This document shows, piece after piece, positions 56,391 through 63,977 of a DNA stretch of 64,000 bases. A program made the position numbers and the translations under genes. The stretch covers positions 647,026-711,025 of the forward strand of contig NZ_UCNW01000008.1 in the NCBI RefSeq assembly GCF_900474185.1, written 5' to 3'. The notes beneath the pieces were generated by a model, which saw nothing but the letters and a program-made list of their open reading frames with translations, did not search any database and had not been told where the DNA came from. The stretch's first letter is position 1; every line of letters begins with the position of its first letter. The stretch is from Synechococcus sp. UW69 (GTDB lineage: Bacteria > Cyanobacteriota > Cyanobacteriia > PCC-6307 > Cyanobiaceae).

Positions 56391-56576
56391 ATGAACGACG
56401 AGCAGCAGAGCGAACTGGAACGCCTAAACCGTGTGCTTGCGGTGGCCAAGAAGAACGGAAACCAGCTCTTCATCCAGAACATTGAACGTGAGATTGCAGC
56501 CATTCAGCGTGGCGATTGCTCGCCCCTCATTGAGGAGTACCTCACAGAATCAGAACAGGCATCGATACAACGCTGA
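56391..56576 (+). CDS. 61-aa helical hypothetical protein
   Basis: Reads MNDEQQSELERLNRVLAVAK then KNGNQLFIQNIEREIAAIQRG and ends TESEQASIQR. Charged helical hairpin, resembling in style the 56096 ORF but without clear sequence identity. Confidence 0.5.
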   Translation: MNDEQQSELERLNRVLAVAKKNGNQLFIQNIEREIAAIQRGDCSPLIEEYLTESEQASIQR

Positions 56577-56746
56577 GAGGCCTGGCAGCTCAACAGGTCG
56601 AGCCCAGTGATGTGTCGAAGTCCAGACCGAGGTCTGTCGACAGCTTGTGCTCCATTGACAGTTTCCTAGCGTTTAAAGGACTCCAGCCCTGTAGGCCCAC
56701 TCCAGGCAGCCAGCTGCTCCGCGCACGCTGCCTGGAACGCCAATCG

Positions 56747-56911
56747 ATGACTGACCACACCCTCGACATCTCAGCTGCATTGCGCGAAGCCCACCTGCAG
56801 CACCTCGAGGCCTCTCTGGCAGTCAAAGCTGCAACGAAACCCGGCAGCACGAACGCAACGACAAGAAAACCAGGATTAAACAAAAACAAGAGAACTGCCT
56901 TAAGCGACTGA
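56747..56911 (+). CDS. 54-aa basic hypothetical protein
   Basis: From the internal ATG at 56747: MTDHTLDISAALREAHLQHL, then an Ala-rich helix and a basic tail (TRKPGLNKNKRTALSD). The upstream part of the frame (from 56612) looks non-coding, and a minus frame also covers it. Confidence 0.4.
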   Translation: MTDHTLDISAALREAHLQHLEASLAVKAATKPGSTNATTRKPGLNKNKRTALSD

Positions 56912-57059
56912 TCGCTCGTCGATACCCAGTCCCTTGATCAATCAACCCTGGCCATGGCAGCTCAAGCTTGCTTGGAGTCTCGCGACAGAGCTGGAGGCGT
57001 CCCTGCCCATGTTGAACACCTAGGAAAAGCCTGCTTTAGGCAAGCCACCCCAACAATCG

Positions 57060-57230
57060 ATGGCGCAGGCCATCAAGGCAATGCGCCTTAATGCCGATGA
57101 CTTTGTGCCTTCAAGGCACAAAACTGAGTTCATTGAGATCGGAGGCGTTCATGAAAGACGACGGTCCAACCAAGCAGTTTCCAGAAGCAGACTGACTTTC
57201 TGGCCCCTGCTCCAACAGTCTCAAAAATGA
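57060..57230 (+). CDS. 56-aa hypothetical protein, paralogue 2 of the duplicated module
   Basis: MAQAIKAMRLNADDFVPSRH then KTEFIEIGGVHERRRS and RLTFWPLLQQSQK. Same length as the first copy with no indel inside the frame. The conserved ends and variable centre suggest two constrained segments. No known family. Confidence 0.55.
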   Translation: MAQAIKAMRLNADDFVPSRHKTEFIEIGGVHERRRSNQAVSRSRLTFWPLLQQSQK

Positions 57231-57424
57231 CCTGGGTTGGTCCTTTGGTAGGCGCGCAATGGTCCGCCACACCAATCGACGCTCCACTTGCACCGCCTTA
57301 GGTGCCCTCGGAGAAAACGACCCAACACCTAGAGCACATAGCCCCAGGGCGCCTCGAGCCAGAAGCTTCGCTCCTCTCTCTTTACTGAAGTGATGGGTTG
57401 AACCATGCACAAACGAGCGAGCTA

Positions 57425-57452
57425 GGCCGTCTTTCTATCGGGAAGGGCGGCC
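57425..57452 (+). terminator. GGCCG hairpin repeat, copy 3
   Basis: GGCCGTCTTTC/GGAAGGGCGGCC stem with altered loop, then TTCCTCTTT. The 152 bp after it, to the next gene, hold nothing I can support. Confidence 0.6.
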
Positions 57453-57616
57453 TTCCTCTTTGGAGACTTGAACCCTGGCTTTGACTTGAGAAGCCTGCAA
57501 GAAACGTGAGTCACCAGCTTTAGCTTTCATTCAGAGCCCTCAAACAACATCGAAAATCAATCAGTTTCCATATTCACCTTTAAAGCAAGTTCACTGCGAT
57601 CCAATCGCAGAAAGCA

Positions 57617-57934
57617 TCAAGATTCAGCATCTTCAACGTCAGCCCCTGAGCCAACACCCTCAGCGACAGGATCTTGTCCTGGACGCCAGCCGCTTCTCCA
57701 GATCTCTCGTGTCTTGATGTTTAGATCTTCGCGAGAAAGCCCCCAAAGCGTGAGGCATTTCTGCAAGTCATCGCGGATGTCATCTGCTCCAGGAAAATCC
57801 GCATATCGAGAAAACAATGCGGCGATCGTTGTCAGCTGCTGAGGGCCTGGCTCGCCATCGTGGCCCAACACAGCATCGACCTGATCGCGATCAATGGCGT
57901 AGAGCGGATGCGTCTGTTGGGTGTCGTCGGTCAT
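57617..57934 (-). CDS. DUF3288 family protein
   Basis: 105 aa from the ATG at 57934 (an in-frame upstream start at 57964 is less likely). The DUF3288 layout is visible: QTHPLYAIDRDQVDAVL, then LFSRYADFPGADDIRDDLQKCLTLWGLSREDL and a KTREIW block. Cyanobacterial protein of unknown function. A clear housekeeping-like cyanobacterial family within the island. Confidence 0.7.
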   Translation of the reverse strand: MTDDTQQTHPLYAIDRDQVDAVLGHDGEPGPQQLTTIAALFSRYADFPGADDIRDDLQKCLTLWGLSREDLNIKTREIWRSGWRPGQDPVAEGVGSGADVEDAES

Positions 57935-58026
57935 GCAAAGATCATGCCCGATCAGGGCGATCAAAGCAGCACATCAAATCGAAGTACTAATGACACCTAA
58001 CAGCACCCGACAGCCTGAGGACGACG

Positions 58027-58227
58027 TCAGTCGAGCTCCCAGCACTCGGAACCGCGGCTGGTGAGCAGGCAAACAACATGCTTCTCCTCGCTGATCAATC
58101 GATACGTGTGCCCATCAGCATCACTACGGGCACGTGCATGCCAAAACGCATTGTCTTTGGAGGCATGCTCCGCACGATTCGACCAGCCATCCACTGTCAA
58201 CTCCTGAACCGCAAACATGACATTCAT
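58027..58227 (-). CDS. 66-aa hypothetical protein
   Basis: MNVMFAVQELTVDGWSNRAE, then HASKDNAFWHARARSDADGHTYR and LISEEKHVVCLLTSRGSECWEL. Beta-rich pattern resembling small domains that handle modified amino-acid streams, but not assigned. A second Met at residue 4 may be the start. Confidence 0.5.
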   Translation of the reverse strand: MNVMFAVQELTVDGWSNRAEHASKDNAFWHARARSDADGHTYRLISEEKHVVCLLTSRGSECWELD

Positions 58228-58313
58228 TCGAACTGCACAAAGGTTCGAGGGCCATGCCGATCATGAGTAGGATCAACAGAAACTCGTTGGGATCGCTTGA
58301 TCAGCTGTTGTAA

Positions 58314-58568
58314 TCATCGCAAAGCAGAGATTTTGTCAACGCTTGAGCCAATCTCTTCGATGGAGAGCCGTTCAGTAGCAGCATCATTGTGAAGGCGAAA
58401 AAGAAAACCATTGACCCACGCCGTCTCTTTGTTGTTCACCTCATGGCCACGATCAACAAAACCGGGCTGTTGATGGAAAAGATGAAGAAGAATGGTCAGA
58501 ACATCTTGAGGGGAGAGATTTTCGGGGTCAATCGATGGCAATTGATCTCTGACATCCAGATAGGACAT
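58314..58568 (-). CDS. 84-aa hypothetical protein
   Basis: From the ATG at 58568: MSYLDVRDQLPSIDPENLSP then QDVLTILLHLFHQQPGFVDRG, ending IGSSVDKISALR. The frame is open upstream to 58634 but crosses a less likely N-terminus. Helical and acidic; unknown. Confidence 0.45.
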   Translation of the reverse strand: MSYLDVRDQLPSIDPENLSPQDVLTILLHLFHQQPGFVDRGHEVNNKETAWVNGFLFRLHNDAATERLSIEEIGSSVDKISALR

Positions 58569-58632
58569 TGATCCTGTGGTCGCGACATCAAATGGCACTG
58601 TCAACTTGAATTCGAAGTCTGACCATCCAAAC

Positions 58633-58655
58633 AAAAAGCCCCGCCTAGGCGGGGC
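58633..58655 (-). terminator. intrinsic terminator of the minus-strand small gene
   Basis: GCCCCGCC/GGCGGGGC around a 2-nt centre with a five-T tail on the minus strand, 25 bp after the stop at 58680. Confidence 0.85.
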
Positions 58656-58679
58656 ATCATCCCTTGAATGAAACAGGGA

Positions 58680-58886
58680 TCAAAGCCAATTGGCACGCAT
58701 CGCTTCGTAAGACACCCCTCTGTATTTCAACTGGGTTGAGAAGACTTTCTCTTGAGCCAGCTTGACCGGAGAGAGGTGAGCGGAGGTGTAATCACTTGAT
58801 TCAGATCCGCGGGCCACTGCCTTCTTGGAGTTGTTGCGGAGCTGCGCGCGCAGCTCACGCTCTTTCAGGAGCTGAAGAGCATTCAT
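58680..58886 (-). CDS. 68-aa protein with DUF4278-like C-terminus
   Basis: MNALQLLKERELRAQLRNNS (basic helix), then AQEKVFSTQLKYRGVSYEAMRAN. The LKYRGVSYE element is that of DUF4278-type cyanobacterial proteins. It has its own terminator (58633-58655) and a palindromic upstream region (58940-58981). Confidence 0.6.
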   Translation of the reverse strand: MNALQLLKERELRAQLRNNSKKAVARGSESSDYTSAHLSPVKLAQEKVFSTQLKYRGVSYEAMRANWL

Positions 58887-58939
58887 GGTGTTCCTCGTAG
58901 AAAGCTCAGGCCCCGTTCCATGCCCTGAGTCGAACTGCG

Positions 58940-58981
58940 CTTCGCTATGTAGCGAAGTGAACGCTTGTAGCTGTTGCTACA
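58940..58981. promoter_or_regulatory. two adjacent palindromes upstream of the DUF4278-like gene
   Basis: CTTCGCTA-TG-TAGCGAAG (58940-58957) and GTAGC-TGTT-GCTAC (58967-58980). They lie 54-95 bp upstream of the minus-strand start at 58886: operator or 5' leader structures. No T-run. Confidence 0.4.
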
Positions 58982-59080
58982 AATAAATACTAGGCCATGC
59001 AGGTTCTTTTCTGCTGTTCAGCCTGTTACAGCTCTGGGCAATCCATCGCGAACCAACTGTGGTGTCCTGGCCATGGGCCA

Positions 59081-59569
59081 TCAAATCAACTTCAAATGCA
59101 ACGACTTCCCCAACGACAGAGAATTGTGATCGTCTTCGTTGGTCGTTCTTAATTCGAGGTTGAAAAACAAAGCCGATCGGTCATGAATAAAGGGTCCGGC
59201 ATGCCAAGTTCCCGGATGAAGCTTGAACGCTTCACCAGGTTGGAACTTGATCAGGGCAATGGAGGTCGCAGAAGGCGGACAGCCAGGATCCGTTGAGGGG
59301 GCCATCGCCAGCCACCAGGGTTGTGCATCTGCAGACCCCAAACACTGACTCACGCGATGATGTCGCGTCATCGCCTTGAGAACAGGCGGACGGCGGCGGA
59401 TCCGCATCACATAAAAACGCGGCCGACCTGCGGGATCGAAATACAGGTCAGCATCTACTGAGCCAAACAATGCTGGATCGTCCTGCGGACACAAGAGAGT
59501 TCCACAGCGTTCCAACCAGGACGTATGCGATGGGATCGGCGTCAGGCTCGAAATTTCATCGTGATCCAT
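59081..59569 (-). CDS. cupin-like protein, ureidoglycolate lyase (AllA)-like
   Basis: 162 aa. C-terminal region IALIKFQPGEAFKLHPGTWHAGPF resembles the ureidoglycolate lyase/hydrolase fold, with Gln/Glu and the His of GTWHAGP positioned for metal or substrate. The N-terminal part has FYVMRIRRRPPVLKAMTRHHRVSQCLGS, also typical. A role in purine-derived ureide use is only suggested; no other purine catabolic gene is visible. Confidence 0.6.
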   Translation of the reverse strand: MDHDEISSLTPIPSHTSWLERCGTLLCPQDDPALFGSVDADLYFDPAGRPRFYVMRIRRRPPVLKAMTRHHRVSQCLGSADAQPWWLAMAPSTDPGCPPSATSIALIKFQPGEAFKLHPGTWHAGPFIHDRSALFFNLELRTTNEDDHNSLSLGKSLHLKLI

Positions 59570-59676
59570 CCCGTCAGGATATGAAAATCAGGTCCTTTCC
59601 CAGGACAAGAAATGGTGTCTTGGGCCACTGAAGCCAAGAACGGAACTCCCTATCACCTGAGAAAGGTGAACTGATC

Positions 59677-59973
59677 ATGCTGACCACATCAACACGATTA
59701 AAACTTCAAGACATCTGCAGTCGATTGGCCCAGGGACAATTTGTGTCGCTCCAGGAACGTGTTTACCTTCAAAAATTTGCCGAACGCGATCGCAGCGTGA
59801 GCACATGGGTGAACAGAGCGCAACGTTTTCAACGGGAAGGCGCACAACACGGGCTCGACGGTTTGATCGCCGACCTCGACCTGGGGCGACGCCATCCAGA
59901 GGATCCCGAGCACCCAGAAGATGATCTCGGAGACTGGTTCAGCAATGCTTCCCCTTGGCTGCGTCGCGACTGA
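59677..59973 (+). CDS. 98-aa hypothetical protein
   Basis: MLTTSTRLKLQDICSRLAQG, ERVYLQKFAERDRSVSTWV and an acidic C-terminus (HPEDPEHPEDDLGDW...SPWLRRD). Helical domain then acidic tail. Convergent with the next gene by a 6-bp gap. Likely a real picocyanobacterial protein of unknown function. Confidence 0.6.
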   Translation: MLTTSTRLKLQDICSRLAQGQFVSLQERVYLQKFAERDRSVSTWVNRAQRFQREGAQHGLDGLIADLDLGRRHPEDPEHPEDDLGDWFSNASPWLRRD

Positions 59974-59979
59974 CGACCA

Positions 59980-60273
59980 TCAACAGGAATCGTCCAGCGG
60001 GCCGAAATGATGGATAGCAACCTCCTGCAGAGTCTTCAACGATTGAAGAGCAGCAAGTCGTTGCCTGGCCTGAGCAAGCATCGGCTTGCCATGGGGAACG
60101 CAAGATTCGATCAGGGATGCTGCCTCTGATGCTTCAGCTTTGACCCAGCCTGTGCATCGCTCGAGTCGGGTCGTGAGATCGCCATCGCGCAAAGCACCGG
60201 AGTAGTTCGGCCCTGCGAAAACCTCGAGAAGTGTCGCCAGTGCGTCCCTGGCCTGCTCACGGTTCACCGTCAT
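59980..60273 (-). CDS. 97-aa hypothetical protein
   Basis: MTVNREQARDALATLLEVFA, CTGWVKAEASEAASLIESCV and QSLKTLQEVAIHHFGP. All-helical and acidic. No recognised domain. A minus-strand terminator lies 40 bp upstream of its start (60315-60339), so its promoter must be within that gap or it is read through. Confidence 0.55.
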   Translation of the reverse strand: MTVNREQARDALATLLEVFAGPNYSGALRDGDLTTRLERCTGWVKAEASEAASLIESCVPHGKPMLAQARQRLAALQSLKTLQEVAIHHFGPLDDSC

Positions 60274-60314
60274 GGGGCTTGTGGAATACAGGCCCAGACT
60301 GACAGGGCAGACAC

Positions 60315-60339
60315 AAAAAAGCCGCCTCGAACGGGCGGC
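60315..60339 (-). terminator. intrinsic terminator, minus strand
   Basis: GCCGCC/GGCGGC stem with a six-T tail on the minus strand. It would end a transcript arriving from 60.4-60.6 kb, where no convincing minus gene exists. Confidence 0.75.
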
Positions 60340-60351
60340 CGGGTGATGGGG

Positions 60352-60448
60352 ATATCCACAGCTTACCTGAAAGACCTAGTGATTGCAGGCCATTTGAAGA
60401 AACGGCGACAACAAAGTTCTACGGACTTTTCCACCGCCCTGTGGATAA
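60352..60448. other. cluster of DnaA-box-like sites
   Basis: TGTGGATAA at 60440-60448 is a perfect reverse-complement TTATCCACA box; ATATCCACA at 60352-60360 and TTTTCCACC at 60427-60435 are one mismatch from common boxes. Non-coding location. May be chance. Confidence 0.35.
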
Positions 60449-60539
60449 GCCTCCAAGAAGTGGCGCGCCGTGAAGTTGATCCCACTAGGTGTGGTGGATC
60501 AGCTGCAGAAACTTGACGAGAAGCACTACACTTATGGAA

Positions 60540-60595
60540 ACGCCAGGTGATGGGGATTACTTGGCATATTCCTCCGTTCAACGGAGGTTTTTTTT
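60540..60595 (+). ncRNA. candidate short transcript ending in a strong terminator
   Basis: GCCAGGT/ACTTGGC stem (60542-60565, one G-U) followed by CCTCCGT/ACGGAGG with eight T (60571-60595). TACACT at 60527-60532 could be a -10. No gene precedes the terminator on this strand. Confidence 0.35.
60571..60595 (+). terminator. intrinsic terminator
   Basis: 7-bp perfect stem, loop TCA and eight T: one of the strongest terminators in the window. Confidence 0.85.
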
Positions 60596-60838
60596 ATGGC
60601 TTGTTCAACGACAAACCAACACAGTGTTAATGGCCTTCAAGACCAAGAAGCTTGTCCTGGCCAGCATGCAGGGCGTTGAGATGATCACCGTGTTTGGTGA
60701 TCTGAGCTCAATGAGCCGACTACCGCTTCAGCAGTGAAGCAATCCAGTGACATCCTGAGACAACTCCACCAGAAAGGAGTTAGATCAATCCATCTACACC
60801 CCATAGGCTCCATCCAGCCAAAACAACATTCAGGCAAA

Positions 60839-61117
60839 ATGCGTGCGCTCGTCGGATTGCTGCTGCTGTCGATTGCCCTAAGTGCTCTCTCGTCTGCCTC
60901 CCGCGCTCAGGAGCTCGGTCGTTGTGAACCCACCAAGGCGGTGAAGGTCATCGATGGTGCGCTCAGAGAAGGAAAAACACTCCAGCAAGCCATGCAGATG
61001 ATGATCAAAGCAAAAGTCTTTGACGGATCAAAGGCATGCATCACATTCATCCGTGAAACCTCCATGACCATGCGCGATGCACATCCAAGCGCCTTCAAAT
61101 CACTCTGGATGAACTAA
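60839..61117 (+). CDS. 92-aa secreted protein
   Basis: From the ATG at 60839: a signal peptide (MRALVGLLLLSIALSALSSA, cleavage near SRAQE), then a small helical domain with two cysteines (GRCEPTKAVKV; SKACITFIRE). The frame extends upstream to 60734, but that lead is not signal-like. Periplasmic, function unknown. Confidence 0.6.
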   Translation: MRALVGLLLLSIALSALSSASRAQELGRCEPTKAVKVIDGALREGKTLQQAMQMMIKAKVFDGSKACITFIRETSMTMRDAHPSAFKSLWMN

Positions 61118-61437
61118 GAAGCAGTCAGACACCAGGCCAATACTCGAGACAAATGGACTAAATCAGGCATTAAGTGCACCGCCATCAGAGGCGGCAAACT
61201 CAATTTCATCAAAGATACTGATCACACAGAGTGTTAATTGCACCATCAGAACCAGCACCAATATCAACAATCTCGAGTGTTTTCATCCTCTCCAAATTTC
61301 TCCAGTCTTGGGAAGGTTGCTGATTCCATGAATCCTGAAAGTCAGTTCCAGACGGTGTCGATTCAGTGGAAAACCAGGCACTGAGACAACGGTGCACGCC
61401 CAAACCCGACATCATCAGCACAAGTACATGCCTAAGG
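61118..61437. other. 320-bp intergenic region before the SPFH gene
   Basis: No supported gene. A minus ORF (61209-61619) and an upstream extension of the SPFH frame are rejected. It probably carries the SPFH promoter and marks the end of the island. Confidence 0.4.
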
Positions 61438-62232
61438 ATGCAAAGCCCTAGACGGATCAACGACCCCGCCAACAGCCTCGCCGTGCTGGTCGCCGTCGTT
61501 CTCAGCACATTGTTGTTGTTGGGACAGGCCCTGTTCATCGTTCCGGCCGGCAAAGTTGCCGTGGTCACCACCTTGGGCAAGGTGAGCGGAGGATCGCGTC
61601 TGCCTGGCCTCAATCTCAAGGTCCCGTTTGTTCAAGCGGTGTACCCCTTTGATGTGCGCACCCAGGTCAAACCAGAAGAATTCGCCACCCTCACCAAGGA
61701 CCTTCAAGTCATTGAGGCCACCGCGACCGTTAAATATGCCGTCCGTCCCAATGAGGCCGGACGGATTTACCGGACAATCGCCGGTAACGACCGTGAGATC
61801 TACCCCCGCATTATCCAGCCGTCATTGCTGAAAGCACTGAAGTCAGTGTTCTCCCAATACGAGCTCGTCACCATTGCCACTGAATGGAATGACATCTCCG
61901 CATTGGTGGAGCGAACTGTGGCAGAAGAGCTCGACAAATTTGATTACGTGGAAGTCCGCGGTCTGGACCTCACAGGCCTGCAGATCGCCGAGGAATATCG
62001 CGCCGCCATTGAGCAGAAGCAGATTGCTGAGCAGCAACTGCTCCGCGCCCAGACCGAAGTCAAGATCGCGGAACAGGAAGCCCTCCGTTACGACACGCTC
62101 AATCGCAGCCTTGACGACCAAGTGCTCTACAAACTGTTCCTCGACAAATGGGATGGGCAAACGGAAGTGGTACCGGCACTTCCGGGCAGCAACGGCAGCA
62201 CGCCTCCAGTAATTGTGGGGCGTCGCAGCTGA
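61438..62232 (+). CDS. SPFH/prohibitin-family membrane protein
   Basis: 264 aa from the ATG at 61438, preceded by an AAGG. N-terminal span (about residues 13-33; LAVLVAVVLSTLLLLGQALF), prohibitin fold (VPAGKVAVVTTLGKVSGGSRLPGLNLKVPFV) and coiled-coil C-terminus (EQKQIAEQQLLRAQTEVKIAEQEAL). Forms membrane-bound ring scaffolds that restrain proteases, as known for prohibitins. Immediately followed by a DUF389 gene. Confidence 0.87.
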   Translation: MQSPRRINDPANSLAVLVAVVLSTLLLLGQALFIVPAGKVAVVTTLGKVSGGSRLPGLNLKVPFVQAVYPFDVRTQVKPEEFATLTKDLQVIEATATVKYAVRPNEAGRIYRTIAGNDREIYPRIIQPSLLKALKSVFSQYELVTIATEWNDISALVERTVAEELDKFDYVEVRGLDLTGLQIAEEYRAAIEQKQIAEQQLLRAQTEVKIAEQEALRYDTLNRSLDDQVLYKLFLDKWDGQTEVVPALPGSNGSTPPVIVGRRS

Positions 62233-62245
62233 TGGAACGACAGCC

Positions 62246-63448
62246 GTGGTGGTTGATCAACAATCGCTTCTCGAAGAAGAAGATCGTCTTGACGCACTGC
62301 ACCGCAGTTACGACGGCGAAGCACGGCTGAACGAATCCTTCATCGTTCTAACCATTGGTGCCAGCCTGATTGCCACCTTGGGGGTGCTTGCCAACAATGC
62401 CGCCGTGGTCATCGGGGCCATGGTCGTTGCCCCCTGGATTCTGCCGCTGCGAGTGGCGGTGTTTGCTGTTCTGATCGGACAAGCCAGGCTGCTGTCCCGG
62501 TCCCTGATCACCCTTGCAGCTGGTGCAGGTATCACCCTGTTCCTGTCGATGGGATTGGGCCTCATCGCACGAAGCCAAGGCTTGCTTTTAGGGGAGGCCC
62601 TGCCTGAACAGGTCACAGCTCGACTGGAACCCAATATTCTCGATTTGGGGATCGCGCTGGCAGCGGGTGCTGTCGCCACTTACGCCAAGGTGAATCCTGG
62701 TGCTGTGAGCTCCATGGCGGGCACAGCCATCGCCGTAGCTCTGGTTCCACCGGTGTGCGTGATGGGATTGATGCTCTCCGCCCAGGATCTGAGCGGCGCT
62801 CAAGGGGCTGCACTTCTCTATGCCGCCAACCTGCTGGGAATTCTGATTGGTGGAATCAGCGTGCTGGCGATTCGAGAGCCGTATTTCCGCGAGAAACTCA
62901 GACGCCGGCGACGCTCACGCCTGCCAGTGCTATTAGCTGTGGGCTTGGCCGTTCTGGTGGGTCAAAAACTCTATGAGAGGTATGAGCGACACCTGTTCAA
63001 ACTCAAGCAGGAGGCCGCCAAAGAACAGATTGAATCAGACATCCGCTACTACCTCAAGAATGAGACGTTGACCTTTGGTGCGAATGAAGCACTAGAACTC
63101 GAAAAAATCGTCTTCGACTGGCCTAATTATTGGGAACAAAATCGGGCCCCAACCCTTCAGGTGGTTGTGCGTGTGACCGATCCGACGACGCCCAGCTACA
63201 AACAGGTTCAGGAAATTCAAGACAACATCAACTCCAAGCTTTCATGGCAATTCCAAGGTCTTGAATTGCAGATGCAGGTGCAACGCATCAATGTGAGTGT
63301 GGTGCAAGGCAATGAGGTGGACGAAAGCTTATTTGACCTGGAGCAGATTTTCAACGAAGCCGACACCGCACTAGCACCAATGCAAGTGGATGAAGAGGAA
63401 CTGGAAGATCCCAGCGAAGCAGAGATCTGTTCAGAGCCAAACTGCTAA
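62246..63448 (+). CDS. DUF389 family membrane protein
   Basis: About 400 aa. Start GTG at 62246 (VVDQQSLLEEEDR); TTG at 62213 would overlap the SPFH gene by 20 nt. Spans cluster in residues 35-220 with the family blocks NAAVVIGAMVVAPWILPL and NPGAVSSMAGTAIAVALVPPVCVMG. A soluble C-terminal domain (about 250-400) is acidic at the end. Function unknown; perhaps transport. Confidence 0.85.
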   Translation: MVVDQQSLLEEEDRLDALHRSYDGEARLNESFIVLTIGASLIATLGVLANNAAVVIGAMVVAPWILPLRVAVFAVLIGQARLLSRSLITLAAGAGITLFLSMGLGLIARSQGLLLGEALPEQVTARLEPNILDLGIALAAGAVATYAKVNPGAVSSMAGTAIAVALVPPVCVMGLMLSAQDLSGAQGAALLYAANLLGILIGGISVLAIREPYFREKLRRRRRSRLPVLLAVGLAVLVGQKLYERYERHLFKLKQEAAKEQIESDIRYYLKNETLTFGANEALELEKIVFDWPNYWEQNRAPTLQVVVRVTDPTTPSYKQVQEIQDNINSKLSWQFQGLELQMQVQRINVSVVQGNEVDESLFDLEQIFNEADTALAPMQVDEEELEDPSEAEICSEPNC

Positions 63449-63456
63449 CGCCCTAT

Positions 63457-63675
63457 TCACTTGCGGGTCAGGATCACAAACAAGGCATGGATCACAGCGG
63501 CTGGCCACATGCCGAACAAGACTGGGAAACCAAGGCCGCCCACAGCAAAGAGATAGATCACAAGGTTGATCCAGAAGGCCCGTGAAAGACCCACCTGGGT
63601 AAACACCCCCAGAGGTGGGATGAACAGCGCAATGATGATCCGAAAGATATCGCCGCAGGTCATGGGGAGGATCAT
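63457..63675 (-). CDS. Pmp3/YqaE family small membrane protein
   Basis: 72 aa. MILPMTCGDIFRIIIALFIP then PPLGVFTQVGL and IHALFVILTRK: two spans with the PPLGVF signature of the UPF0057 family, linked elsewhere to membrane potential and salt or cold stress. Convergent with the DUF389 gene (8-bp gap). Confidence 0.88.
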   Translation of the reverse strand: MILPMTCGDIFRIIIALFIPPLGVFTQVGLSRAFWINLVIYLFAVGGLGFPVLFGMWPAAVIHALFVILTRK

Positions 63676-63949
63676 GCAAGTTCTCTTGTCTTAGCAATCA
63701 CCACCGAGAGCGGAGCAGCTCGCGCCCCTCCCTGGCTGGACACGCATGCCACACCAGGCACTGACAAAGACAACACAATGTGGAGCCTCAGGCTCCACTG
63801 CACAAGGAGTCCTGACTAGAACACCGAGCGATCCACAAAAATCATCCTTCAAAACATCCTGTATCGCCAAACGCTCTAGCAATGGTGGGAGTGATCGTGC
63901 CGTGCTTTAAGGCTGTTGGCCTGATCCTTTGACCGGTTCAATACCCAAC

Positions 63950-63977
63950 AAAAAGCCCCCTCGAGAGAGGGGGCTTT
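63950..63977. terminator. bidirectional intrinsic terminator
   Basis: GCCCCCTC/GAGGGGGC perfect 8-bp stem with loop GAGA, five A on the left (U-run on minus) and three T on the right. It follows 270 bp without a supported gene and probably ends a minus transcript from beyond the window. Confidence 0.75.

Larger units (their letters stand above)
57044..57464. repeat. 421-bp duplicated module, copy 2
   Basis: Second copy of 49092-49512, same orientation. Includes the 56-aa ORF and the GGCCG hairpin. Confidence 0.9.

Noticed and set aside
56590..56889. 99-aa minus ORF
   Set aside because: Antisense to the better 54-aa plus ORF; Arg/Trp/Ser-rich composition.
47818..61200. CRISPR array or insertion sequence in the island
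   Set aside because: Repeats are few, irregularly spaced and structured differently; no cas gene, transposase or integrase frame found.
61209..61619. 136-aa minus ORF over the SPFH start
   Set aside because: Overlaps the clear SPFH gene and has antisense-like composition.
63691..63882. 63-aa minus ORF upstream of the Pmp3 gene
   Set aside because: No start context or family; Cys/Val-rich shadow-like sequence.
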